Positions 18,485 to 27,337 of a stretch of 64,000 nucleotides of DNA are shown here, in pieces (positions within the stretch are counted from its first letter, which is position 1; each line of letters begins with the position of its first letter). A model generated the notes under the pieces. That model made no database searches and had not been told where the DNA came from. It saw only the letters and a list, made by a program, of their open reading frames with translations. The stretch is from Rhizosphaericola mali (GTDB taxonomy: Bacteria > Bacteroidota > Bacteroidia > Chitinophagales > Chitinophagaceae). Location: positions 2,418,001 through 2,482,000 of the forward strand of contig NZ_CP044016.1 in NCBI RefSeq assembly GCF_004337365.2, in the 5' to 3' direction. Position numbers and translations under genes: made by a program.

Positions 18485-20851
18485 TTATTCAGTTCGTAAT
18501 GATTTAGTTGGATTGGCTCTTGCTGCTCGTATTGCTAAGATGCCAACTGTAAGAATGGCTATAATTATAGATAAAAATCCTGCAAGGAAAAATGCCCATA
18601 TGGGCACATTGATTCGGTATTGGTAACCTATCAACCATTGATGCATGGCATACCATGCGATAGGCACAGCAAGTAACAATGCTATAACAACTAATTTTAG
18701 AAAATCTTTAGATAAAAGTGTAGCTATGCCACCTATAGAAGCACCTAATACTTTGCGTACGCCAATTTCCTTGGTTCTTGCTTCTGCCATATAAGCAGCC
18801 AATCCAAACAAACCCAAACAGGAAATAAAAATCGTTAATCCTGAAAATAGAGAAGTTAACTTGCTAATTCGTTGTATATCTTCAAACTTTCTAGCATAGT
18901 CCGTATCAACAAATGTGTATTCAAAAGGATAAGATGGATTATACTTTTTAAATATAGTTGCAATTACTTTTAAATTTTCTTCTGTAGATCGTGTTGAATT
19001 TAATCTATAATGGACACAGTCAAACCATGTATTGGGTCCTTGTATCATCATCGGTTCAATCTTTTCATTTGGAGATTTAATGATAAAGTTTTGTACGACG
19101 CCTATCACCTTCCATGTTTGCTTATCAATCCTTAACAATGTTCCAATCGGATTTTTCAATCGCATAGTTTTAACTGCTGTTTGATTTAGAAGAACAGCAT
19201 TACTATCAGAAGGAAAATGATAAATATCTATGGAACGTCCTTCTAGTATTTTCAGCCCAAAAGTTTTTTCTAAATCAGCATCTACGCCAAAGGTCCCAAA
19301 ATCTATTTTTTTATCCTCAGAAGTGCTTCCATCCCAAGACCAACCCATAATATCTCCATATTGCGTCGTTATTGGCGACATCGTTTTACTAACAGACGTC
19401 ACTGCATTACTAGCTAATAATGCATTACGTATCAATGGATAATTTCGAGAAATATCACCAATCATATTGGTATATACTAAAGCATCTTGCTTGTAACCTT
19501 GATCTCGTTTTTGCAAATGAGACATTTGTCCAGCAATCACAATTGTGGAAATGATTAATATTATGGCAAAAGTAAATTGAACAATAACTAAAACTGAACG
19601 TGCACTTATTTTATTTTTTGAATAACGAAAGGCTCCTTTCAATATTTTCACAGGATTAAAAGCAGAAAGAAAAAATGCAGGATAACTGCCAGCCAATAGA
19701 CCTGTAAATACTATAAATGCAACATTAATTAACCAAAAATATATGCTTTTAAAAGGAATTAATAGTTGTTTATCTATTAATGAATTAAAGAAAGGTAATA
19801 CAGCAACTATAATCCCTAACCCTATAACAAAAGAAACAAAAGAAATAATTATACTTTCTAACAAAAACTGCAAAATGATTGTTGCTTTACTCGCACCGAC
19901 AACTTTTCTTACTCCTACTTCTTTAGCTCTTTTTTCACTTCGAGCAGTACTCAAATTCATAAAATTTATGCACGCAATTAATAAAATCAAACTAGCAATT
20001 ATAGAAAACATTCTAACTGTAATTACATGACCTGCTACATAATTTCCATTATCGTTACGACCATATAGATAAAATTTAGAAAAAGGATAAGCAAAAATTT
20101 CATTATTAATTGGCTCCGCTCCATGTCGAGTATGTGACTTTTCAATATCTTTTATCTTTGCATTAAAGACGTCTACATTATCTCCTTGTTTCAAAGTCAT
20201 ATAGGTTTGCCCAGAATTATTAGCCCAACCATAGTCTGTTCCATATTTAGCCTCATAATAGCTCATAGGCAATAGATAGGCAAACTTAAAACTTGTATTA
20301 ACTTTTTGTATATCCAAAACCGCACTCACTATAAAAGGATCATAATTATTAACTTTAACTACCTTTCCTACTGGATCCTCTTTTCCAAATAGTTGGATTG
20401 CCAATTGACTAGATAATACAATACGATTGGCTGCATTAAGAGAGTTATCTACATCTCCTGAAATAGGGAAATTGAACATATTCAAAAAAGAAGAATCTAC
20501 ATAATAACCTGAAGCTGAAATTTTATGCTCATTTAATCCTATTAAATTTTGAGTTTGTGAAACACGAGAAACATTTTCTACTTCGGGATATGATTTTTTG
20601 ATAGTAGTCGCTAATACTTCGGGGGTCCAATTCCATGCGGTAAGTGTTCCATTTAATTCACCTCTACTATTTAAAATATAAAGTCTATTTGATTTTTCAT
20701 AATTATTATCCACTGTTATTTCATTCATCACCCAGAGCACAATTAATATCGTACTCGCCATACCGATAGCCAAACCCAATATATTGAGTGTAGCGTATCC
20801 CTTGTTTCGCAGGAGGCTTCTAATCGCGGTTTTGAAATAATTTTTAAACAT
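18485..20851 (-). CDS. MacB/FtsX-type ABC transporter permease P8
   Basis: 788 residues, sister of P7. Identity at DNA level is very high for the first ~130 bp of the gene and the last ~370 bp (compare 18485-18860 with 16092-16470) but falls sharply in the segments encoding periplasmic domains. First coupling motif KEVGVRKVVGASKA, second KEIGVRKVLGASIGG, tail NPTKSLRTE. The start ATG at 20851 is unambiguous. P9 lies 45 bp upstream. The conserved ends and variable middle fit either gene conversion of the membrane and coupling parts or selection for new substrate specificity in the periplasmic parts. Confidence 0.93.
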   Translation of the reverse strand: MFKNYFKTAIRSLLRNKGYATLNILGLAIGMASTILIVLWVMNEITVDNNYEKSNRLYILNSRGELNGTLTAWNWTPEVLATTIKKSYPEVENVSRVSQTQNLIGLNEHKISASGYYVDSSFLNMFNFPISGDVDNSLNAANRIVLSSQLAIQLFGKEDPVGKVVKVNNYDPFIVSAVLDIQKVNTSFKFAYLLPMSYYEAKYGTDYGWANNSGQTYMTLKQGDNVDVFNAKIKDIEKSHTRHGAEPINNEIFAYPFSKFYLYGRNDNGNYVAGHVITVRMFSIIASLILLIACINFMNLSTARSEKRAKEVGVRKVVGASKATIILQFLLESIIISFVSFVIGLGIIVAVLPFFNSLIDKQLLIPFKSIYFWLINVAFIVFTGLLAGSYPAFFLSAFNPVKILKGAFRYSKNKISARSVLVIVQFTFAIILIISTIVIAGQMSHLQKRDQGYKQDALVYTNMIGDISRNYPLIRNALLASNAVTSVSKTMSPITTQYGDIMGWSWDGSTSEDKKIDFGTFGVDADLEKTFGLKILEGRSIDIYHFPSDSNAVLLNQTAVKTMRLKNPIGTLLRIDKQTWKVIGVVQNFIIKSPNEKIEPMMIQGPNTWFDCVHYRLNSTRSTEENLKVIATIFKKYNPSYPFEYTFVDTDYARKFEDIQRISKLTSLFSGLTIFISCLGLFGLAAYMAEARTKEIGVRKVLGASIGGIATLLSKDFLKLVVIALLLAVPIAWYAMHQWLIGYQYRINVPIWAFFLAGFLSIIIAILTVGILAIRAARANPTKSLRTE

Positions 20852-20896
20852 AAAATAACTTAAAAGTGAAAGGTGAGATGAGAAATATGAGTACTA

Positions 20897-23344
20897 TTAT
20901 TCTGTTCGTAAAATTTCAGCAGGATTGGATTTGGCGGCTTTCATTGACCAAGTCCAAACTATAAGCAATGCCGTTAATAACATTCCAATTGCGCATATCG
21001 GAAATATCCACCAACTCAAAGTAGTTTTATACGCAAAGTCTGCCAGCCAACTATGCGAATAATACCAAGCTATAGGAAAGGAAATAACAGAGGCTAAAAC
21101 TATTAACCGAACTAAATTTTTGGACAACAGACTTAAAATCTGTGGGATAGAGGCGCCAAGAACTTTTCGGATGCCGATTTCTTTGGTTCGTTGGTTGGCG
21201 AGGAACATTACTAACCCGATCAACCCCATACAACTAATGAAAATAGATAATCCAGTTGCACATTTCAATAAAGTATTTAAACGAATCTGCGTAGAATAGA
21301 GCGATTCGATAGTTTTATCGTAAAATTGATAGTCAAATGTTTTACCAACGTAAAGTTTACTGTATAAAAATTCTACGTCTTTCAATGCTTTTTTCCAATC
21401 TTCCACATTGTTAGATCTAAAATTAATTGATAACTTATTCGCATAACCAAAATCATTGGCAAATAGGATCATTGGTTTTATAGAATTGGTTAATGACATT
21501 ATATTAAAATCTTTAACAACTCCGGAAATTATGGAAGAATCTGCATTTCCTCCCATCAGATACTTTCCTATAGCTTCATTTGGAGAAGTAAAACCAACTT
21601 GTTTCATCAATGTTTCATTAATCAAAACATCTGGAATTTTCGCACTCGTATCAATTCGCACATTTTTTCCAGCTAATAAAGTAAGTCCAAATACATCAAT
21701 ATAGTTATCATCTATATTTCGCAAATGAACATAATCTAAATCATGTATTTTTCCTTTATAACCATACGATAGACTTGTAGTACTAAATCCATTAAAAGCA
21801 GGTGTCCCAGATGCAATACTTGCATTTCGAATTCCAGGTATATTCTTTATTTCGTTATAAAGAATATTTATATTTTTATGGGTTCCACTTTCACGCCATT
21901 CTGGAGTATAGAACGAAACTATTGCATTTTTTTTAAATCCCATGTCCTTATTCAATACATAATGGATTTGTTTACTTATAACAAAAACTATAATAAGAAA
22001 TACTTGTGCAACTACAAATTGAAAAACGATCAAAGATTGTCGCAACCAGACCTTTTCAGATTTTCCAGAATGTATAATTTTTCCTTTCAAAGCCTGAATA
22101 GGTTTGTAATTAGACATTACCAAAGCAGGATATAAACCTGCTAAGAAAGTAAGTATCAAGATCAAACCTAACAAATAGAACAGAGTCCAAACTTGAAGCA
22201 AAGCATTTAATTTCATTGTTTGTGGAATGAATCCCTTAAACAATTGGAATAAGGCAGGATATAAAACACAAGCAAGTACGGAAGACACTAACATTAACAA
22301 AAAAGTTTCGGAAAGAAACTGTACTATAATCTGTCTCTTGTCACTTCCAAAAGTCTTGCGTACACCTATTTCTTTAGCTCTTAAACTTGATTGTGCCGTA
22401 GTAAGATTCACGAAGTTGATACTTGCTAATAATAGAATTACGATTCCTAACAAAATGATATTTCTATTATTTTTGTTTGCACTCTCTCCATCTATCATCG
22501 TATTCAGATGTATATTAGACAATGGTTGCAATATTCCAAAATCTACAAAATCATTAGATTCTTTCGTAATATTTGAAGTAAATAGTTGTTTTAATTGTCT
22601 GTTTATACTTTTTACATTTGCACCGTCGTTGATCTTTACAAGACATTGAGAAGAACCATTAATATTTGTCCATCCTGGAGTACCGACAAGAGATGTTTCC
22701 AAACCGGTTTCTGTCAATGTCTTTAAGGATATAAAAATATTGTTATTGAAATCCGTAATTCTATTATCATCAGATACAATGCCTGAAACAATTGTTTGAA
22801 TAGAATCATTAAATACTATTGTTTTTCCCATTATATTTTGAAAAGTCATATTTGGGAAAAATTTTCTAGCTATTGATTCCGAAAGAACTACATTGTTCAA
22901 TTTTTCAAGCGAGGTAGGATTCCCAAAAGTCCATTTTGTTGGGAATATTTTAAAATAATTATCATCTGCAAATACAATCCCAGGAGTAGCATTCAAAGTT
23001 TTACTTTTCTCCATTCTTCCATTCGGAATTTCAATAGTTGCGTCATCCATAGATTGATTGATAAAATGTGCTACTACATCAATTCCCGTAATCTTACTAT
23101 TAATTTCCTTTGGTGCCACCATCGGAATACCAGAGTTGGCATCTTTGGGTCCATATTGGGTAAATATTCTAAAAATGCGATCATTATCAGGTTCCCATTT
23201 ATCAAAACTATTTTCATGTTTTATTATTAAAAAAATAATCAATGCAGCACATATGCCTATTGAGAGTCCTAAAACATTGATTATCGAAGTGGCTTTATTT
23301 TTCAATAAAGACCGAAACGCGGTTTTGAAATAATTTTTAAACAT
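20897..23344 (-). CDS. MacB/FtsX-type ABC transporter permease P9 (longest, first permease of operon)
   Basis: 815 residues, starting MFKNYFKTAFRSLLKN. It has a larger first periplasmic domain (about residues 45-285) than the others. First coupling motif KEIGVRKTFGSDKR, second KEIGIRKVLGASIPQ. The tail NPAEILRTE differs from every other member. It is the permease nearest the promoter, 31 bp downstream of the repeat-rich lipoprotein gene. The distinct tail and larger domain suggest it is the oldest or most separate lineage in the array (inference). Confidence 0.93.
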   Translation of the reverse strand: MFKNYFKTAFRSLLKNKATSIINVLGLSIGICAALIIFLIIKHENSFDKWEPDNDRIFRIFTQYGPKDANSGIPMVAPKEINSKITGIDVVAHFINQSMDDATIEIPNGRMEKSKTLNATPGIVFADDNYFKIFPTKWTFGNPTSLEKLNNVVLSESIARKFFPNMTFQNIMGKTIVFNDSIQTIVSGIVSDDNRITDFNNNIFISLKTLTETGLETSLVGTPGWTNINGSSQCLVKINDGANVKSINRQLKQLFTSNITKESNDFVDFGILQPLSNIHLNTMIDGESANKNNRNIILLGIVILLLASINFVNLTTAQSSLRAKEIGVRKTFGSDKRQIIVQFLSETFLLMLVSSVLACVLYPALFQLFKGFIPQTMKLNALLQVWTLFYLLGLILILTFLAGLYPALVMSNYKPIQALKGKIIHSGKSEKVWLRQSLIVFQFVVAQVFLIIVFVISKQIHYVLNKDMGFKKNAIVSFYTPEWRESGTHKNINILYNEIKNIPGIRNASIASGTPAFNGFSTTSLSYGYKGKIHDLDYVHLRNIDDNYIDVFGLTLLAGKNVRIDTSAKIPDVLINETLMKQVGFTSPNEAIGKYLMGGNADSSIISGVVKDFNIMSLTNSIKPMILFANDFGYANKLSINFRSNNVEDWKKALKDVEFLYSKLYVGKTFDYQFYDKTIESLYSTQIRLNTLLKCATGLSIFISCMGLIGLVMFLANQRTKEIGIRKVLGASIPQILSLLSKNLVRLIVLASVISFPIAWYYSHSWLADFAYKTTLSWWIFPICAIGMLLTALLIVWTWSMKAAKSNPAEILRTE

Positions 23345-23375
23345 AGTATAGTTTTTGATAAAGCTTCAAATACGA

Positions 23376-24407
23376 TTAATTCCAATTTAAATGAATATCA
23401 CCCGAGCCAGTTCTTATCGATATTGGCATACCTCCACCATTAAGGATTCCATTGGTACTTTTATTATTTATATTAGCATCTTTGAATCCCATATTGTTAG
23501 CCATATAAACCGAACTACCTTTCAAATCAATATTGGCCTTGACAGTTTTCGGAACAGACAAATTAATATCTCCCGAACCCGCATTTAATTTCACTTCAGT
23601 AATCGGATTTAATATAGTTAGTTGTTGATCACCACTTGCCGAATTAGTTACCAAACTACCACTGTTAAGTTTGACATTAATATCACCACTAGCGGTTCCT
23701 ATTGTAGTATTACCATTTGCATCCGTAATTCTAACATCTCCACTTGCTGTACCGATTGCTAATGTATTTGTCTTGGCATTTTCTATCTGTATGTCGCCAC
23801 TAGCCGTATTCAAATGAATTGATTGAGATTTTACTACAGACAGTTGAATATCTCCACTAGCTGTTTCAATATTTAGCTCACCTTTTATTGTAGAGCCAGA
23901 GACATCTCCGCTAGTTGTTTTAATTTTCACATCTCCCGACAAATTCTCCATAGCAATATCACCAGATGAGGTAGTAAGAGTAGTTGCGATATGATTAGGG
24001 ACGTGTATTTTAAAAGATACATTGAGACGATCACTATTACTCCAGGTTATTCCTTTTTTAGTATTAGATGCGATTGTAAGCGTTTCTCCATTTTGAACTA
24101 TAGAAACATCGCTTCTTTGGTTTAATAATTTTTCAAGATCCTCCTTTTTTTGCTTTTTATTTTGAGATTGAACATATACTTCCACATAGGCTTTTTGATC
24201 CCCATCTCCATAAATTAAAAAATCTGAACTAGCGCTATAGCCTATAATTTTCTTCAATTGTGCAGCATCTAAATCCTGAGTTTTGATGAGATATTTTTCA
24301 GAAACACCGTCAGAAGTGCTCATAGCATTGACACCATTGATATTGATAGAACAAGAAGTTGTTGATATAGCAGCTACGATTAATACACCTAATAATATCT
24401 TTTTCAT
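23376..24407 (-). CDS. Repeat-rich lipoprotein, DUF4097/DUF2807-type beta-helix
   Basis: 343 residues from the ATG at 24407; a TTG at 24429-24431 would add eight unlikely residues before MKKILLGVLI. A lipoprotein signal is visible with the putative lipidated Cys at residue 19 (TTSC). Residues about 130-330 consist of short repeats, each containing SGD (forms such as TSSGDI, TASGDV, SASGDQ, GSGDI), spaced about 17-20 residues. That pattern is typical of parallel beta-helix domains annotated DUF4097 or DUF2807 (head GIN). The gene lies between the HlyD gene and the first permease. Possible roles are a surface or periplasmic sensor or scaffold for the transporter; the function is not known. Confidence 0.82.
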   Translation of the reverse strand: MKKILLGVLIVAAISTTSCSININGVNAMSTSDGVSEKYLIKTQDLDAAQLKKIIGYSASSDFLIYGDGDQKAYVEVYVQSQNKKQKKEDLEKLLNQRSDVSIVQNGETLTIASNTKKGITWSNSDRLNVSFKIHVPNHIATTLTTSSGDIAMENLSGDVKIKTTSGDVSGSTIKGELNIETASGDIQLSVVKSQSIHLNTASGDIQIENAKTNTLAIGTASGDVRITDANGNTTIGTASGDINVKLNSGSLVTNSASGDQQLTILNPITEVKLNAGSGDINLSVPKTVKANIDLKGSSVYMANNMGFKDANINNKSTNGILNGGGMPISIRTGSGDIHLNWN

Positions 24408-24431
24408 TTGATCTGTTTTTAAATTACTCAA

Positions 24432-25682
24432 TTATTTTAAAATCAATTCTTGATTATCACCAAAATTTTCATAACTACTCGTGATAACTTTGTCTCCTGG
24501 TTGTAAACCATGTAACACTTCGTAATAGTCTGGATTTTGTCCACCTACTTGAATATCTACTTTAAATGCTTTGGTTCCGTCGCTACTCACTTTAAAAATC
24601 CAGTTACCACCTGTTTGTTGGTAAAATCCACCACGAGGCAACAATATCGCTGGTCTGTCGTCGCTAAGTGTTAGCATGATTTGAATTGTCTGACCTCGAC
24701 GCATATTAGTGGGTGCAGAATTGTTGAAAATCATATCTACTTGAAACCTTCCATTGGCCACCTGAGTATAAATCTTTTTGATAGATAATTGGTACGTTTT
24801 TGTTCCAATTTGAGCAGTACCAATAAGCCCAGGGAATACATTATTAATATAGTGCTCATCAATATCCACTCTCACTTTATAACTACTGATCACATCAATC
24901 TGTCCAAGACGAGCTCCTTTGTTTATATTCTGTCCAATCTCCGCATCTAAAGAAGTCAATTGACCATCAACGGGAGCTTTCACTATCAAATCTTCTACCT
25001 TTTGCTTCATCAGATTTAATGCTTTTTGAGCACCGTCATATAACCTTGTATTTTGTGTTAGCTGTTGTGTTTTAGTCGTAGAATCCTGACTCAAAATTTG
25101 CTTTTGAAGTTCTTTTTTTCTTTGTAGATAATTATAGTTTATTTCATCTTTTTTATAGTCCTGCGAACCAATTACTTTTTCTTTGATCAATTTTTTATCC
25201 AAATTAAATAAACGTTCTGCTTCTGTTAATTGACTTTCAACATCTGCGAGGGAATTCATACTATTGACGGTTGTTTGTCTTGCACTATTTTGAGCAATTT
25301 GTACTTGCGTTAATGTGTTATAAACACCGTTTTGTTCGGCTACAAGATTCATCATTAGATCAGGATTGGAAAGTCTTAATATAGGTTGCCCTTTTTTCAT
25401 CATTGTTCCATCCTCTACAAATTTTTCTTCCACTCTTCCACCCTCCATCGCATCCAAATAAATAGTAGTCACGGGCATAACAACTCCATTTACAGGAATA
25501 TAATTTTTGAAATTACCTTTTGTTACTTCGCTGATAGTAATTCGTTCTTTTTCTACATTCAATTTAGAACCTCCAGCAGCATAGTAAACACTACCGGCAA
25601 TCAATCCAATCAATAGTAATACACCGATGATCAGTCCGATTCTTTTGCCGCTCCATTTCTTTTTTTCAATTACTTTATCCAT
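24432..25682 (-). CDS. HlyD/MacA-type periplasmic membrane fusion protein
   Basis: 416 residues. Short cytoplasmic N-terminus, one membrane helix at about residues 15-36, a lipoyl half-motif near 70-110, a long coiled-coil hairpin (about 115-245) with heptad-like charged and hydrophobic residues, a second lipoyl half (VKAPVDGQLTSLDAEIGQ, about 255-272), then beta-barrel and membrane-proximal domains. It is the first gene of the permease operon and would join inner-membrane permeases to an outer-membrane TolC-type channel, which is not seen in this window. The stop codon is 24 bp before the lipoprotein start. A sigma-54-like site lies about 97 bp upstream. Confidence 0.92.
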   Translation of the reverse strand: MDKVIEKKKWSGKRIGLIIGVLLLIGLIAGSVYYAAGGSKLNVEKERITISEVTKGNFKNYIPVNGVVMPVTTIYLDAMEGGRVEEKFVEDGTMMKKGQPILRLSNPDLMMNLVAEQNGVYNTLTQVQIAQNSARQTTVNSMNSLADVESQLTEAERLFNLDKKLIKEKVIGSQDYKKDEINYNYLQRKKELQKQILSQDSTTKTQQLTQNTRLYDGAQKALNLMKQKVEDLIVKAPVDGQLTSLDAEIGQNINKGARLGQIDVISSYKVRVDIDEHYINNVFPGLIGTAQIGTKTYQLSIKKIYTQVANGRFQVDMIFNNSAPTNMRRGQTIQIMLTLSDDRPAILLPRGGFYQQTGGNWIFKVSSDGTKAFKVDIQVGGQNPDYYEVLHGLQPGDKVITSSYENFGDNQELILK

Positions 25683-25778
25683 CCTTATTAGTTCAGTTTT
25701 GTATTTTTAAAAAATTTGCCAGATGTAGAAACATCCGACATTAAACACATGAGAATTATTTATTTCTTCTATGTAAAT

Positions 25779-25793
25779 GCCAAGTAAATGCCA
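25779..25793 (-). promoter_or_regulatory. Candidate sigma-54 (-24/-12) promoter for the efflux operon
   Basis: On the minus strand the sequence is TGGCATTTACTTGGC. The GG of the -24 element and the GC of the -12 element have the required 10-bp spacing. The -24 side matches TGGCA, and the -12 side is TGGC instead of TTGC. Transcription would start near 25767, about 85 nt before the HlyD ATG. The neighbouring NtrC-type regulator makes this functional guess reasonable. It is based on one motif match only. Confidence 0.5.
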
Positions 25794-25942
25794 CAATACC
25801 AATAACCTGATTTTCAATAAGTTAATAAAAAATGAAATAATATTAATGTTCGGTTTTGATACACTTATTGTCCGCATACGCACGAAAAAAATACAAAAAA
25901 TAATTGCTTAATATCTAACAATCAATCAATTAGAAATATGGT

Positions 25943-25975
25943 ATATTTGTTTCTGAGTAATAACCAAACAAATAT
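25943..25975 (+). promoter_or_regulatory. Inverted repeat with -7-like element before the response regulator
   Basis: Perfect 10-bp arms ATATTTGTTT (25943-25952) and AAACAAATAT (25966-25975) with a 13-bp loop. The left arm lies within TATATTTG (25942-25949), which fits the Bacteroidota -7 consensus TAnnTTTG. No good -33 TTTG was found at the usual distance. The dyad ends 12 bp before the ATG, so it may be an autoregulatory site or a leader hairpin. Confidence 0.4.
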
Positions 25976-25987
25976 GTTTTAATAATA

Positions 25988-27328
25988 ATGAACCTTAAAC
26001 AAGCCACCATACTCGTAATAGACGATGATACAGATGTATTAACAGCTGTAAGATTATTACTTAAACCATTAGTTAAATCTATTATAGTCGACAAACAACC
26101 TGATGCTGTATTAGAATTAATTAAGAAAAACGAAGTAGATATCTTAATTCTAGATATGAATTTCAGAGCAAGTATTAATACTGGAAATGAAGGATTATAC
26201 TGGTTAAGTACCGTAAAAAGATCCTTTCCTGATTTACCTATCATTATGATTACCGCTTATGCAGATATTGACCTTGCTATAACTTCTTTAAAATCTGGAG
26301 CTACTGATTTTATAGTTAAACCTTGGCATAATGAAAAACTATTAGAGAATATAAAAAATGTCTTACAGGGAAAAGGTAATAAAAAAGAACAACGGGCCAA
26401 CTTTCAACATTTATTGGGAGAAAGTATGCCTATGCAAAATATATTTAGGAAATTAGAAAAAATAGCTCCTACGGATGCAAATATTTTGATTTTGGGAGAA
26501 AATGGTACGGGTAAAGATTTAATAGCTTCCGCAATACATGAACAATCACTTAGATATAAAGAAGCATATATCAAAGCGGATCTTGGAGCCTTAACCGAAA
26601 CTTTATTCGAAAGTGAGTTATTTGGCTATAAAAAAGGAGCATTTACAGATGCTAGAGAAGATAGATTGGGACGATTTCAATCTGCAAACAAAGGCACTTT
26701 ATTCTTAGATGAAATAGGAAATATCAGTCTATCTCAACAAGCTAGATTATTAACGGTACTACAAAATAGACAAGTCACTCCTCTTGGCAGTAGTACACCT
26801 ATATCTGTAGATATACGCCTAATATGTGCTACAAATACGCCCATGTCCGAATTAGCAAATGAACAAAAATTTAGAAAAGATTTGATCTATAGAATCAATA
26901 CTGTTGAAATTAATGTACCTCCATTAAGAGAACGAGGAGACGATATTTTAATTTTAGCGAATTATTTTCTGCAATTTTATTGTAGCAAATACCAAAAATC
27001 AGAAATGGTGATCAATGATGCCACTAAAATAAAACTATTGCATTATCCATTTCCAGGGAATGTCAGAGAACTACAATATACGATTGAAAGAGCTGTAATC
27101 ATGGCAGAAAGTCCTATACTAACACCAGAAGATATGTTATTTTCTCCACTAGAAAAGAATACCATACTTACACAATCAAATCATAATACGTCCAATCTCG
27201 AAACACTTGAAAAAGAAACTATTGTAAAAGTGATAGAAAAACATAATGGTAATATCAGTCGAGCTGCAAAGGAATTAGGACTTACTAGAACTGCGCTTTA
27301 TAGAAGACTTAACAAATATGATCTTTAA
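25988..27328 (+). CDS. Sigma-54-dependent response regulator, NtrC family
   Basis: 446 residues. Receiver domain (1-125) with acidic pocket Asp12-14, phospho-acceptor Asp56 and Lys111. AAA+ domain (about 140-375) with Walker A GENGTGKD (170-177) and Walker B FLDE (239-242). Fis-type helix-turn-helix at the C-terminus (about 415-446). The sigma-54 contact loop reads GAFTDA (217-222) rather than GAFTGA, a variant common in Bacteroidota regulators of this class (recalled family knowledge). It is divergent from the 25-kb efflux operon and 9 bp upstream of its histidine kinase. Likely role: activates the efflux operon from a sigma-54 promoter upon phosphorylation (inference). Confidence 0.95.
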   Translation: MNLKQATILVIDDDTDVLTAVRLLLKPLVKSIIVDKQPDAVLELIKKNEVDILILDMNFRASINTGNEGLYWLSTVKRSFPDLPIIMITAYADIDLAITSLKSGATDFIVKPWHNEKLLENIKNVLQGKGNKKEQRANFQHLLGESMPMQNIFRKLEKIAPTDANILILGENGTGKDLIASAIHEQSLRYKEAYIKADLGALTETLFESELFGYKKGAFTDAREDRLGRFQSANKGTLFLDEIGNISLSQQARLLTVLQNRQVTPLGSSTPISVDIRLICATNTPMSELANEQKFRKDLIYRINTVEINVPPLRERGDDILILANYFLQFYCSKYQKSEMVINDATKIKLLHYPFPGNVRELQYTIERAVIMAESPILTPEDMLFSPLEKNTILTQSNHNTSNLETLEKETIVKVIEKHNGNISRAAKELGLTRTALYRRLNKYDL

Positions 27329-27337
27329 TTTACTATC

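Larger units (their letters stand above)
25683..25987. promoter_or_regulatory. Divergent control region between efflux operon and two-component system
   Basis: 305 bp without a gene between the HlyD start (minus) and the response-regulator start (plus). It holds the sigma-54-like site at 25779-25793, an inverted repeat with a TAnnTTTG element next to the regulator gene (25943-25975) and AT-rich DNA between. A small dyad, GATGT-N4-ACATC at 25722-25735, lies in the presumed leader of the HlyD message. No further clear activator site could be identified by eye. Confidence 0.6.

Noticed and set aside
16092-23344. Repeated permease ends as an insertion sequence or phage repeat
   Set aside because: The repeats are coding ends of paralogous genes. 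No transposase, target duplication or terminal inverted repeat was seen.
23640-24000. Repeated DNA in the lipoprotein gene as a CRISPR-like array
   Set aside because: The repeats are in frame and encode SGD protein repeats of beta-helix type.
25761-25778. 18-bp match with 45413-45430 (TATTTCTTCTATGTAAAT) in two intergenic regions
   Set aside because: In AT-rich DNA one such match over 64 kb is not surprising. The two places have different orientation relative to their genes and no shared context.
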